35,499 bases of DNA from CAYFLR01 sp964343805 (GTDB lineage Bacteria; Bdellovibrionota_B; Oligoflexia; CAYFLR01): NCBI GenBank assembly GCA_964343805.1, contig CAYFLR010000061.1, forward strand, positions 1 to 35,499. The letters run 5' to 3'. The notes beneath the pieces are model-generated. The model saw nothing but the letters and a program-made list of their open reading frames with translations. It ran no database searches and had not been told where the DNA came from. Made by a program: the position numbers and the translations under genes. Of the stretch, positions 23,184-32,126 are shown one piece after another; position 1 is the stretch's first letter, and each line of letters opens with the position of its first letter.

Positions 23184-24377
23184 ATGGATGAAAAACTAAA
23201 AGTACTGATTGTTGATGACTCAAGAATTTTTCGAGGATTAGTTGAAGAAGTTCTCTCCAAGGAAGCTGAAATTAATATTGTAGGCTCAGTCCGTAATGGC
23301 GTCAAGGCTATGGAGTTTATAGCTAAGAACCCTCCTGATATGGTAACGCTTGATATTGAAATGCCTGACATGGATGGTTTGGAGACTTTGGAAGCTATAA
23401 ATAAGCTCAATGATACTCTGCCGGACTACCAGCAAATAGGAGCTGTAATGCTTTCTGCCCTTACCCGACGAGGAGCAGAAATTACTATAAAGGCTTTGGA
23501 ACTAGGGGCCTTTGATTTTATTACCAAACCTGATGGGCCAAATCTCAAAGAGAATCTGGAATTTTTAGAGCGTCAGTTGGTAGTGAAAATAAAAACTTTT
23601 GCAGCTAAAAAGACCCTTGCGAAAAGGATGGCTAAAGCAAAAGGAGATTATAAAGAATCTTCAGCAGCCAAACCCTCTGCGCTTTCAACACCTCCCCCTT
23701 CTATATCCAGTACACCGAGTAAAGCAACTCCGTCAGACCTACAGGTGGGTTCCCCTGTGGCGGAAAAGAAAATTGCGCCTCAGATACGCACTTCATTTAA
23801 AGCAATTGCTATTGGTGTCTCAACAGGTGGTCCTAAAGCTCTTATGCAGTTGCTTCCAGAGCTTACGAAGAGAGTTCATCTACCCATATTAATTGTGCAA
23901 CATATGCCCCCTACCTTCACTGCTTCATTAGCAGCTAATTTAGACCGAAAATGTCATCATAAGGTAGTTGAAGCAAAAGCGGGTGACATGGTTGAAGACT
24001 ATGGTGTCTATATTGCTCCCGGTGGTCTACACATGCTGGTTAGAAAATCTGGTTCCGATAACTGGGTTATTGGGACCAATGAAAACCCTCCTGAATCAGG
24101 GTGTCGACCTGCAGCTGATGTTCTCTTTCGATCGGTTGCAGCTTCTATTGGTAAAGATGTTCTAGCGGTTGTTTTAACCGGTATGGGTAAGGATGGATGT
24201 AAAGGAAGTACGACTTTAAAAAAATTAGGAGCTTATATTCTCATTCAAGATGAGGCTTCCTCTGTGGTCTGGGGTATGCCAGGCAGTGTACATGGAACTG
24301 GAGATTTTGATAAGATGGTCAGCCTGAATAAAATGGCTGAAACAATTGAAAAGGTTGTTAAAGAACGAAGAGGGTAA
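23184..24377 (+). CDS. cheB: Chemotaxis protein-glutamate methylesterase CheB
   Basis: The protein has 397 residues. An N-terminal receiver domain has VDDS at 10-13, phosphoacceptor Asp57 and the conserved Lys in FDFITKPDG. A Ser/Pro/Ala-rich linker (about 155-200) joins it to the methylesterase domain. The catalytic triad motifs are present: GVSTGGPKAL (Ser), IVQHMPPTFT (His) and TGMGKDG (Asp). Phosphorylation by CheA should activate removal of methyl groups from chemoreceptors, opposing CheR encoded next. AAGGA precedes the start. It is part of the che operon, 6 bases before cheR. Confidence 0.95.
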   Translation: MDEKLKVLIVDDSRIFRGLVEEVLSKEAEINIVGSVRNGVKAMEFIAKNPPDMVTLDIEMPDMDGLETLEAINKLNDTLPDYQQIGAVMLSALTRRGAEITIKALELGAFDFITKPDGPNLKENLEFLERQLVVKIKTFAAKKTLAKRMAKAKGDYKESSAAKPSALSTPPPSISSTPSKATPSDLQVGSPVAEKKIAPQIRTSFKAIAIGVSTGGPKALMQLLPELTKRVHLPILIVQHMPPTFTASLAANLDRKCHHKVVEAKAGDMVEDYGVYIAPGGLHMLVRKSGSDNWVIGTNENPPESGCRPAADVLFRSVAASIGKDVLAVVLTGMGKDGCKGSTTLKKLGAYILIQDEASSVVWGMPGSVHGTGDFDKMVSLNKMAETIEKVVKERRG

Positions 24378-24383
24378 AAATTA

Positions 24384-25288
24384 ATGCAACTCACAGAGGA
24401 AATGTTTGCTCAGTTCAAAAGCTTTATTGTTGAACTCTGCGGAGTAGAGATATCAGATTCTAAGAAATATTTAATTGAACAAAGATTAGAACCGGTTTTA
24501 GCTGAGTACAATTTGAATAGCTTTGAAGAGCTTTATCTGCAGTTAAAGAGTGGTGCCTCGGAAGATCTAAAAGAACGGATAATTGGAGCTATTACTACCA
24601 ATGAGACCTCCTTCNNNNNNNNNNNNNNNNNNNNNNNNNNNNNNNNNNNNNNTTTAGAGATACCCATCCTTTTGAGACTTTTAAGACTAAAATCTTACCG
24701 GGTCTTGGTGAGCTAGTCAAAGAGAGAAAGTTAATGCCGGGAGGGGGACGCAGAGGTCCTAAGGTTAGAATATGGTCTGCCGCTTCTTCTACCGGGCAAG
24801 AACCCTATACCATTGCCATGCTGATTCATGAATTTGCCGAATATCATGCTCATTTAGGAGTTCATGCCACTGATTTTTCCATTTTAGCTACGGATATTTC
24901 CTCTCGTGTTTTATCTCAGGCCATTGAGGGTAGCTATCAACAATTTGAGCTAGATCGCGGGTTAGATAATCGTTATCTAGAAAAATATTTTCAGCAGCAG
25001 GGTGATAAATGGGTAGTTAAACCTGAACTGGCGAGTATGGTAGAATTTCGTAAAACCAACCTGGTACAGCCAATCTCTCATCTTGGTGCTTTTGATGTTA
25101 TTTTTTGTCGAAATGTTTTGATCTATTTTGATTTTGAAACAAAGAAAAATATTATCTCTCAATTTCATCATATGCTGAATAAGGATGGCCTGTTGATTTT
25201 AGGAGCATCTGAAAACCTATACACCATTGATGGCTTTCACTCTCTTACTTTGGGAAGCACTATGGTCTACAAGAAAAAAGATGGATGA
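24384..25288 (+). CDS. cheR: Chemotaxis protein methyltransferase CheR (interrupted by an assembly gap)
   Basis: The N-terminal helical domain (FKSFIVELCGVEISDSKKYLIEQRL) is followed by the S-adenosylmethionine-binding methyltransferase domain: RIWSAASSTGQEPYTIAM, ATDISSRVLSQA, FDVIFCRNVLIYFD and GLLILGASENL. It methylates glutamates on chemoreceptors. A run of 38 N (24615-24652) breaks the frame. Joining the two flanks directly reads TNETSF-FRDTHPFE, which is the exact family motif. With no missing bases the gene is intact, about 288 residues, the normal length. The stop overlaps the next gene's start by 8 bases. Confidence 0.92.
24615..24652. other. Assembly gap (38 N) in cheR that probably hides no sequence
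   Basis: The last codons before the gap (ACC TCC TTC) and the first after it (TTT AGA GAT) join without any missing base into the conserved CheR motif. The true gap is therefore most likely zero bases. Confidence 0.75.
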
Positions 25289-26066
25289 TAAAAAAAGCGT
25301 TGTATTAGTAGTAGATGATGATGAAAATAATTTGGCTCTGCTATCTACGGTATTGGCTAAAGAGTATCAAGTATTAACTTTATCGGACCCCTTTCTCACC
25401 ACCTCATTTATTAGAAAACAGTTTGTGGACGTGATCCTTTTGGATGTTATTATGCCTGAAATTCATGGATTTGAGTTGGCAAAACAGCTGCGTAAGCAAT
25501 GGGGAAGAGATGAACTGCCTATTATATTTGTTTCTGCTAAGGAAAGCCGTGATGATTTACTGAACGGCTTAAGGGTGGGAGCCAACGATTTTATTATTAA
25601 ACCATTTAAAATTGATAATTTGCTTGAACGTATTGACACTATTCTTTTGGAGACTCAGCAATCGAGAAAAAGCAGGCTACTGAGTGGACATGATACGAAG
25701 TATAAAGTTCTTTATATTTCAAAAGAGCACCCTCATAAAAAAACACTGACACAGCACCTAGAAGCTCGAAATGTTTCTTTAGAAATATTTGAAGACCCAC
25801 TTCATGCTCTCTGTTTCTTTGCTAAGTTTGATCAGTTTGTGGATGTCATTATATTAGAGGATGGGGATGATCCCCATGCCATCCACCCCATGTTTAGTTA
25901 TTTTACTCATGTAAATGGTCAAATACCTATCGTTTTATTATCTGATAATGAAAAAAGTGATCAAGATCCTGCTATTTTGCATCGGGCTCCACGAAATTCG
26001 TCCATGACTGACCTTGAGTCGCTTGTCCTGCGTTATCTTCCTGAACGCATTTCATCAAGGGGTTGA
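25281..26066 (+). CDS. Response regulator with a second, degenerate receiver-like domain
   Basis: The protein has 261 residues from ATG 25281, overlapping the cheR stop by 8 bases, so translational coupling is likely. Residues 6-125 are a complete receiver: DDD at 12-14, phosphoacceptor Asp55 (ILLDVIMPE), VSAKES, and Lys in DFIIKPFK. Residues 138-255 look like a second receiver fold (YKVLYISKEHPHKK, DVIILEDGDD, IPIVLLSDNE), but the phosphoacceptor position reads Glu and no conserved Lys is seen. There is no DNA-binding domain. The place in the che operon suggests it takes phosphate from CheA, as CheY or a phosphate sink would; it is much longer than a CheY. Confidence 0.8.
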   Translation: MDDKKSVVLVVDDDENNLALLSTVLAKEYQVLTLSDPFLTTSFIRKQFVDVILLDVIMPEIHGFELAKQLRKQWGRDELPIIFVSAKESRDDLLNGLRVGANDFIIKPFKIDNLLERIDTILLETQQSRKSRLLSGHDTKYKVLYISKEHPHKKTLTQHLEARNVSLEIFEDPLHALCFFAKFDQFVDVIILEDGDDPHAIHPMFSYFTHVNGQIPIVLLSDNEKSDQDPAILHRAPRNSSMTDLESLVLRYLPERISSRG

Positions 26067-26090
26067 AATTAAAGTAGAAAAATCTAAAAA

Positions 26091-26119
26091 TTGACAAAAT
26101 CTAAAAAATAAGTTAATAA
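26091..26119 (+). promoter_or_regulatory. Candidate sigma70 promoter for the S41 peptidase lipoprotein gene
   Basis: A perfect TTGACA (26091-26096) is followed after 17 bases by TAATAA (26114-26119), a partial -10 match. It lies 93 bases before GTG 26212. Confidence 0.45.
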
Positions 26120-26134
26120 AGTACCAGGCTGAAG

Positions 26135-26189
26135 TGGACCTTGTGGGTCCATCAAACTCTTTTTACCTCGGCGAAAATCCCTTCAAGGG
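26135..26189 (+). promoter_or_regulatory. Two hairpins in the leader of the S41 peptidase gene
   Basis: TGGACC/GGTCCA (26135-26151, 5-base loop) and CCCTT/AAGGG (26179-26189) are perfect short stems between the candidate promoter and the start codon. They may affect translation, or may be chance; no T-run follows, so they are not terminators. Confidence 0.3.
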
Positions 26190-26211
26190 TGTGATCAGAA
26201 AGGGCGAGAAC

Positions 26212-27939
26212 GTGATAAAACAAACCAAATGGTTTTATATAAAAGTTTTAGCAATGCTTTTAATATCAGGGGTTTATGGTTGTGCGCTCAATCACTCTCC
26301 AGTTAAAAGCAGCATACAAGCGAGATCTTTATCTCAATCGGAGAAACTCCAAGATTTTGATGTAGCCCTGACCTATCTTAATAATTTTTATGCCCCTTTA
26401 CAGTATAAAGAACAGATCTTTAAGTTAGATTTAGACAATATTTACAATACATTAAGGATTGAAGTTGAGAATTCTAAGAGTGATTTAGAGTTTTATCAAA
26501 TTCTTGCAAAATTGTTTGCCAGATTTAGAGACAGTCACTTAGATATGAAGATACCATTTTTGGCCAGGTATGCTCTCCCTTTTCAGGTGGATCAGGTGGG
26601 TGAATATTTTGTTTTAACCAAGGTAAACAGCTTTTTACAAAGAAATTATAATCTGAGAGAGGGAGATGAGCTTCTATCCATAGATGGAAAAACCCCAACT
26701 GAAATAGTAGAGGATCTTAAAAAGTATCACTATCCAGGTGATGAGTCATTCAGTCGACATTTATGGGCCTTTTATTTGACTTATCGCATATTACTTCTAC
26801 CAAAACAAAAGCAAGCCCAAGTGGTATTTAAAAGAGAAAGTGATGGAAAGATTCTTGAATTATTTCTTCCTTGGGAAAAAGTCGTTGAAGATCTTACCTC
26901 GGAAGCGAGTCTTCCCTTATCTCGATTGAATGATGTACAAATTAACTTTGATTATGGCAATCGATTGGGAGTTAATTCTGAATTTGGATTAATGGGGGAT
27001 CAAAAGCCATTTTTTATCAATAGCGCGGCAACCAATTATTTCAAAATGATACCTATTCATGTAGCAGATGAGGAATGGGATAAGAAAGATGGACCGGAAC
27101 CTGCTCCTGTTTTTGCCATGCTTTACCGTTATAAAGAGAAAATGGTTTTCTTGTTACGAATTCATTCCTACAAAGTCCCAAATCAAAGGCAATATTTAGC
27201 TACCTATCGATTGTTGCTGAAGAAGTATCGGAATGTTGCTGATGTGCTTGTTTTAGATCAAACTAATAATCCCGGTGGGCAGGTAACCTATATGGAAAAT
27301 CTAGCCAAATTATTCTTGGTGAAACCCTCCAATGGGCTCTGTTTTGTTCCCCGTGCTGATCGTATGTGGCTGGCTAAATATGCTGATATAATTCCGGTTA
27401 TTGAAGATGATTACATTCGTACCATGTATCAAACTTACTTTGATAATATCAATCAAGCTCATGAAAATGGAGATTTCCTTGCACCTCCTATCTCCTTCAC
27501 CTTATCCCCTACTTTGAATAATCGTAACGTTTGGGATAAACCTATCGTTTTGTTGATAAATGAACTCAGTGTTTCTGCAGCTGATGCTTTTCCATTAATT
27601 TTGAAAGAGAATAAACGTGCCACCTTGTTTGGTGAGAGAACCGTCGGTGGGGGTGGGAATGTTGAAAATATGCCCGCTCTTCCTAATTCAGGGGTTGTTA
27701 TCAGTTTAACCCGCAGTATGTTCTATCTAAATCGAGGTGATAACAACTTTTCTATAGATGACGTAATCGAAAATAATGGGGTCTATCCCCATATTCCTTA
27801 CCGCCTCGATATAGAAGATCATCAAAACTATTTTATTAATTACATTCGAGCCTTTTCTGAAACCGCCATCCAAACAGAACGTACTCCCGAACCATATCTA
27901 GAAATGGTTGAGGGGGATAGAAATAGCCGAGGAGTGTAA
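26212..27939 (+). CDS. S41-family peptidase-like lipoprotein
   Basis: The protein has 575 residues from GTG 26212, chosen because it gives a normal lipoprotein signal (MIKQTKWFYIKVLAMLLISGVYGC) and has AGGGCGAG just upstream; GTG 26134 would add 26 residues before the signal. An N-terminal S41 helical domain has FRDSHLDM (His109). A PDZ-like region follows (LREGDELLSIDGKTP, about 145-160). The catalytic domain includes VLDQTNNPGGQVTYME, then INELSVSAADAFPL (Ser455) and GERTVGGGG. The lysine of the Ser/Lys CtpA/Prc type is absent (Gly), so a tricorn-like Ser/His mechanism is more likely. It probably acts in the periplasm, anchored by lipid. Substrate unknown. Confidence 0.75.
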   Translation: MIKQTKWFYIKVLAMLLISGVYGCALNHSPVKSSIQARSLSQSEKLQDFDVALTYLNNFYAPLQYKEQIFKLDLDNIYNTLRIEVENSKSDLEFYQILAKLFARFRDSHLDMKIPFLARYALPFQVDQVGEYFVLTKVNSFLQRNYNLREGDELLSIDGKTPTEIVEDLKKYHYPGDESFSRHLWAFYLTYRILLLPKQKQAQVVFKRESDGKILELFLPWEKVVEDLTSEASLPLSRLNDVQINFDYGNRLGVNSEFGLMGDQKPFFINSAATNYFKMIPIHVADEEWDKKDGPEPAPVFAMLYRYKEKMVFLLRIHSYKVPNQRQYLATYRLLLKKYRNVADVLVLDQTNNPGGQVTYMENLAKLFLVKPSNGLCFVPRADRMWLAKYADIIPVIEDDYIRTMYQTYFDNINQAHENGDFLAPPISFTLSPTLNNRNVWDKPIVLLINELSVSAADAFPLILKENKRATLFGERTVGGGGNVENMPALPNSGVVISLTRSMFYLNRGDNNFSIDDVIENNGVYPHIPYRLDIEDHQNYFINYIRAFSETAIQTERTPEPYLEMVEGDRNSRGV

Positions 27940-27950
27940 CCCTGATTATC

Positions 27951-28406
27951 CTAAAGATCTTCTTCAGAAATAACATCTATCTTGTGTTGTTTTAACAGAG
28001 CCGAGGTGACCCCTTCTCCTTTAATGATTTTACCCGTTTCACCTTGGTAAATGAGATGAACTCCGCAAGAAGGTGATTTTTCTTTCATTATAGCTTTAGT
28101 AATACCATGCTTTTTTATTTTCATTAGCGCGTTTTCTGCACCCTCTATGAATTCTTTGCTTCGATTATCTCCCTTATTATTTTTTACTTTGGCCGTTTTT
28201 AAAAGGACATCTTTTCCCTTTCCTCCATAAATCATACAGGGGGGTCTAGGGGTACCTAAAACAGATTCTTCGGGGCAGAAAGGAATATGTTTTTTATCAA
28301 GAAGAAAATCTTTGACCCCTTGATGCGCTTTGCTTTTGCCATCATAACGACACTTCTCCCCTAGGAGACATGCACTTACCAAATAGGGGGTGGGCTCCAA
28401 TGTCAT
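27951..28406 (-). CDS. DUF523 family protein
   Basis: The protein has 151 residues, with AAGGAG before the ATG. It carries the DUF523 (COG1683, YbbK-like) hallmarks: YLVSACLLGEKCRYDGKSK at the start, FCPEESVLGTPRPP in the middle and MKEKSPSCGVHLIY near 110. The conserved cysteines may bind metal or a cofactor; the family has no firm function. The length is normal for a stand-alone DUF523 protein. It converges with the S41 gene (11 bases apart) and is divergent from the second transporter operon (63 bases). Confidence 0.88.
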   Translation of the reverse strand: MTLEPTPYLVSACLLGEKCRYDGKSKAHQGVKDFLLDKKHIPFCPEESVLGTPRPPCMIYGGKGKDVLLKTAKVKNNKGDNRSKEFIEGAENALMKIKKHGITKAIMKEKSPSCGVHLIYQGETGKIIKGEGVTSALLKQHKIDVISEEDL

Positions 28407-28469
28407 TGATTTACTCCTTGCTAAATAGTTCGTTTTTATTTATGACCGGAAGAGAGGATACCTAAAAAG

Positions 28470-29444
28470 ATGCCAATATTGGAAGTGAAAAATCTAGAGA
28501 CCACTTTTTTTCTCAAAGCTTCCGCTTTGCGTGCAGTGGACAATGTCTCCTTTTCCTTAAATGAGGCGAGAACTTTAGGGGTTTTAGGGGAGAGTGGGTG
28601 TGGAAAATCAGTTACCTCCTATTCAATTATGAGGCTCATTACTCCCCCCGGAAAGATAACCGGGGGAGATATCCTGTTAGGTGATAAAGACCTGCTTAGT
28701 CTATCTGAAAAAGAGATGGAACGGGTGAGAGGTCGGGAGCTAGCCATGATTTTTCAAGAGCCCATGACGGCTCTCAACCCTGTTTTAAAAATTGGCTATC
28801 AAATGTGTGAGCAACTTCATGCCCATACCTCTCTTTCTAAAAATGAAGCCAAAGAAAAGGCGGTCGAGGGATTAAACCAAGTAGGGATTCCCTCTCCCTC
28901 CGAATGCTTTGGTAAGTTCCCTCATCAACTCTCAGGAGGAATGCGACAACGTGCTATGATTGCCATGGCACTTCTCTGTGGACCACAAGTATTAATTGCT
29001 GATGAACCAACAACCGCTCTCGACGTGACGATACAAGCTCAAATTCTTGATCTTATTCAATCAGAACAAGAGAAAATGAAAATGTCTGTGATGTTTATCA
29101 CTCACGATTTAGGCGTTATTTCCGAAATATCTGATGATGTATTGGTTATGTATGCTGGACGCATGTGTGAATATGCTTCTCTACGTGATGTGTTTTCCTC
29201 TCCTTTTCATCCCTACACCAGGGCGCTACTTGATTCTATTCCTCGGTTCCGTGGTGGGCAGAGACGATTACCGGTCATTCCTGGCCAAGTCCCTACTTTA
29301 ACCAATCTTAGTCAAGGCTGCTATTTCAGCAATCGATGTCAGTATACTAAAGAGATATGTACAAAAAAATCTCCCCCTTGGAGAGAAATTTCAAATGGGC
29401 ATTTTGCCGCCTGTTTTCTTGATTTCAAAGAGGAGAAGAAATGA
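28470..29444 (+). CDS. Oligopeptide ABC transporter ATP-binding protein, OppD type (second system)
   Basis: The protein has 324 residues. The ABC core is complete: Walker A GESGCGKSV, Q-loop FQEPMTALNP, signature LSGGMRQR, Walker B VLIADEP, D-loop TALD and ITHD, then the cysteine motif CYFSNRCQYTKEIC ... ACF. It is the first gene of a five-gene operon (D, F, A, B, C). The stop overlaps the ATG of the oppF-type gene (ATGA), a mark of tight coupling between the two ATPases. It is clearly distinct in sequence from the OppD-type protein at 11430, so the two systems are not a recent duplication. Confidence 0.92.
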   Translation: MPILEVKNLETTFFLKASALRAVDNVSFSLNEARTLGVLGESGCGKSVTSYSIMRLITPPGKITGGDILLGDKDLLSLSEKEMERVRGRELAMIFQEPMTALNPVLKIGYQMCEQLHAHTSLSKNEAKEKAVEGLNQVGIPSPSECFGKFPHQLSGGMRQRAMIAMALLCGPQVLIADEPTTALDVTIQAQILDLIQSEQEKMKMSVMFITHDLGVISEISDDVLVMYAGRMCEYASLRDVFSSPFHPYTRALLDSIPRFRGGQRRLPVIPGQVPTLTNLSQGCYFSNRCQYTKEICTKKSPPWREISNGHFAACFLDFKEEKK

Positions 29445-30436
29445 AGGCTCCTCTGCTGAAAATCCAGAATCTTTCAAAATACTTTCCGGTGAAAAAAGGG
29501 CTGTTTTTAAAAACGAGCCATTATCTTAAAGCGGTAGATCAGGTCTCTATTGAAATTTTCAAGGGAGAGGTTTTTGGTTTAGTAGGTGAGTCAGGCTGTG
29601 GAAAAACCACATTGGGTCGCACTATCATTCGTCTTTATGAACCCACCAGTGGACAGGTAGAATTTGATGGCATGCCTTTCTCTGATCTTACCAGTGCCGA
29701 GTTGAAAAATAAAAGAAAAGATATTCAGATGATTTTTCAGGATCCCTATGCCAGTTTAGATCCTCGAAGAACTATATCTCATATTCTTGAGCAACCTCTC
29801 AAACTGCATTTTTCAGGTAGCACCACGAAAAGGCAACAAAAACTTCTAGATCTTATCTCCAAAGTAGGGCTCAATCCTGATTTTTTGGAGAGATATCCTC
29901 ATGAGTTTTCTGGAGGTCAACGACAGAGAATCGCTATTGCCAGAGCGTTAGCAACGGGTCCAAAGATGATCGTAGCCGATGAACCAGTCAGTGCTCTTGA
30001 TGTATCTATTCAAGCTCAAATTCTAAATTTGATGAAAGATCTGGGTGAAGAAATGGGCTTAACCTATCTGTTCATTTCTCATGATTTGAGTGTGATGGAT
30101 TTTATTTGTGATCGAATTGGCGTTATGTACTTAGGGAAGATTGTTGAAATAGCTTCCAAAGAAGAACTTTTTAATAGCCCCCATCACCCCTACACCAAAG
30201 CACTACTGGCCTCTATGCCCAGAGTTGGAGCTCAAAAGAGAACAAAGCGATTTACTTTAACTGGTGAAGTCCCTAATCTTTTCAACCCTCCTAAGGGATG
30301 TCCTTTTCACCCTCGGTGTACGGAGAGATTGGAGATCTGTTCAAAGCAAGTGCCTCCATTATTAGAAATCGTACCTGGTGCGGAGAAGCATTTCTCTGCG
30401 TGTCATTTAGTAATAAAATCTCAAATGAGGAGTTAA
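29441..30436 (+). CDS. Oligopeptide ABC transporter ATP-binding protein, OppF type (second system)
   Basis: The protein has 331 residues. Motifs are Walker A GESGCGKTT, Q-loop FQDPYASLDP, signature FSGGQRQR, Walker B MIVADEP, D-loop SALD and ISHD, with the C-terminal cysteine pattern CPFHPRCTERLEIC ... ACH. The N-terminus KYFPVKKGLFLKTSHYLKAVD is typical of OppF/DppF. It overlaps the preceding gene by 4 bases and lies one base before the binding-protein ATG. Confidence 0.92.
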   Translation: MKAPLLKIQNLSKYFPVKKGLFLKTSHYLKAVDQVSIEIFKGEVFGLVGESGCGKTTLGRTIIRLYEPTSGQVEFDGMPFSDLTSAELKNKRKDIQMIFQDPYASLDPRRTISHILEQPLKLHFSGSTTKRQQKLLDLISKVGLNPDFLERYPHEFSGGQRQRIAIARALATGPKMIVADEPVSALDVSIQAQILNLMKDLGEEMGLTYLFISHDLSVMDFICDRIGVMYLGKIVEIASKEELFNSPHHPYTKALLASMPRVGAQKRTKRFTLTGEVPNLFNPPKGCPFHPRCTERLEICSKQVPPLLEIVPGAEKHFSACHLVIKSQMRS

Positions 30437-30437
30437 G

Positions 30438-32123
30438 ATGAAACTGAGATCTCGGTGTATTTACCTTATAATGGTTCTCTTTTATTTAGATTCATTAACA
30501 GCAGCAAGTAATAAAGAACTAAAAATAGGTATCACTCAGGAGTTTGAAAACTTAAACCCCATTGTAAAGAATATGCGAGCCACGTCCTATATCTACAAAA
30601 TGGTAGGCAGAAATCTCTTGACCATTGATCATAACGGAAAGTGGCAAATGCAACTGGCCACTAAATACCCTACCTTCAAAAATATGATGGCGGGATGGAA
30701 GAAAGTTGGAAAAAAGAAAAAACTCTGGTCCACCTGGATTATTAAAGAGAATGCCAAGTGGGGAGATGGTCAACCGGTTACCGGGCATGATGTGGCTTTC
30801 TCCCTAAAAGTGGCTATGACAAATACGGTTTCAGTAGCTGGGCGTGAGGTCTATGAGAATGTGGAGAAGATTGAGATTGATCCTAAAAAGCCTAAGAAAT
30901 TTACTTTTTGGTTCAAAAAAGGGAAGTGGGATTATAATCAAATGTTTGAGTTTGAGATCATCCCAAAGCACCTAGAGGAAAAGATATTTGAAAAATACAA
31001 AGATCAACCGGAAGGCTATGCTAAAAACTCGCTTTATACAACCAAGCCTACTCATCCAGGGCTCTACAATGGACCTTATCTAATCCAAGAGGTAAAGCTA
31101 GGAAGTCATCTCATTTTAACTCCTAACTCTCATTTTTACGGGAATCCACCCAATATAAAAAAGGTCATCTTAAAGTTGATTCCCAATACCAGTACATTAG
31201 AGGCTAATCTTCTATCAGGTAACATTGATATGATTTCCATTTTAGGGGTTAGTTTCGATCAGGCTCTCTCTTTAGATAAGAAAATCAGAAAACAGAAACT
31301 CCCTTTCAGAGTCAATTTTAAACCCAGTTTGATGTACGAACACATAGATTTGCAGTTAAATAATAAAGTCCTACAAGATATTCGGGTTCGTAAGGCTTTA
31401 CTTTTATCAATTAATAGAGATGAGTTAAGTAAAGCCCTTTTTGAAGGGAAACAAATCAAAGCCAATCATTTTCTGGCTCCTGCAGACCCATGGTTTGTGG
31501 ATGATCCGAAATATTTTGTAAGCTATCCTTACTCTCGAAGAAAGGCTAAAAGGTTACTAAAAAAAGCCGGATGGATTCAGGCTTCTGATGGCTATCGTTA
31601 TAAAAATGGAAAGCGATTTGAACTCAGCTTTATGACGACTACAGGCAATAACTTACGTGAACTAGTGCAGGTTTATTTGAAAGAACAGTGGAAAAAAGTA
31701 GGCCTCCATGTAGAGATCAAAAATGAACCGGCACGGGTTTTGTTTGGAGAAACCTGGAGAAAAAGTAAATACACTGGAATGGTGATGTATGCATGGGTGA
31801 GCCAACCTGAAAACTCTCCTAAAAGCACTCTTCATAGTAAAATGATTCCTTCTGCCAAGAATGGTTTTTCAGGCTCCAATACCACCCGCTGGTCAAACAA
31901 AACGGTTGATAAACTATTAGATCAATTAGAGGTAGAATTTGATGATCAGAAGCGAAAGGATATTATTAAAAAGGTGGTTAAGATATACACCGAAGAAATT
32001 CCGGTGATCCCTCTTTACTATCGGTCAGACGTATCTGTAACTCCTGACAATATTTGGGGGTATAGTTTATCCGGTCATCAACATGATGCCAGTAATCAAA
32101 TTGAAAACTGGAGAGTTAGGTAG
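30438..32123 (+). CDS. Oligopeptide ABC transporter periplasmic binding protein (second system)
   Basis: The protein has 561 residues, with AGGAG 5 bases before the ATG. A signal peptide (YLIMVLFYLDSLTAAS) leads to a family 5 solute-binding protein: ITQEFENLNPI, AKWGDGQPVTGHDVAFSLK, GPYLIQEVKLGSHL, VRKALLLSINRDELSKALFEG, AKRLLKKAGW and VIPLYYRS near the end. It captures peptides or similar ligands in the periplasm for the permease pair encoded next. It is only distantly similar to the binding protein at 8766, so the ligands probably differ. The mature protein is strongly basic, with many Lys residues. Confidence 0.92.
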   Translation: MKLRSRCIYLIMVLFYLDSLTAASNKELKIGITQEFENLNPIVKNMRATSYIYKMVGRNLLTIDHNGKWQMQLATKYPTFKNMMAGWKKVGKKKKLWSTWIIKENAKWGDGQPVTGHDVAFSLKVAMTNTVSVAGREVYENVEKIEIDPKKPKKFTFWFKKGKWDYNQMFEFEIIPKHLEEKIFEKYKDQPEGYAKNSLYTTKPTHPGLYNGPYLIQEVKLGSHLILTPNSHFYGNPPNIKKVILKLIPNTSTLEANLLSGNIDMISILGVSFDQALSLDKKIRKQKLPFRVNFKPSLMYEHIDLQLNNKVLQDIRVRKALLLSINRDELSKALFEGKQIKANHFLAPADPWFVDDPKYFVSYPYSRRKAKRLLKKAGWIQASDGYRYKNGKRFELSFMTTTGNNLRELVQVYLKEQWKKVGLHVEIKNEPARVLFGETWRKSKYTGMVMYAWVSQPENSPKSTLHSKMIPSAKNGFSGSNTTRWSNKTVDKLLDQLEVEFDDQKRKDIIKKVVKIYTEEIPVIPLYYRSDVSVTPDNIWGYSLSGHQHDASNQIENWRVR

Positions 32124-32126
32124 TAT

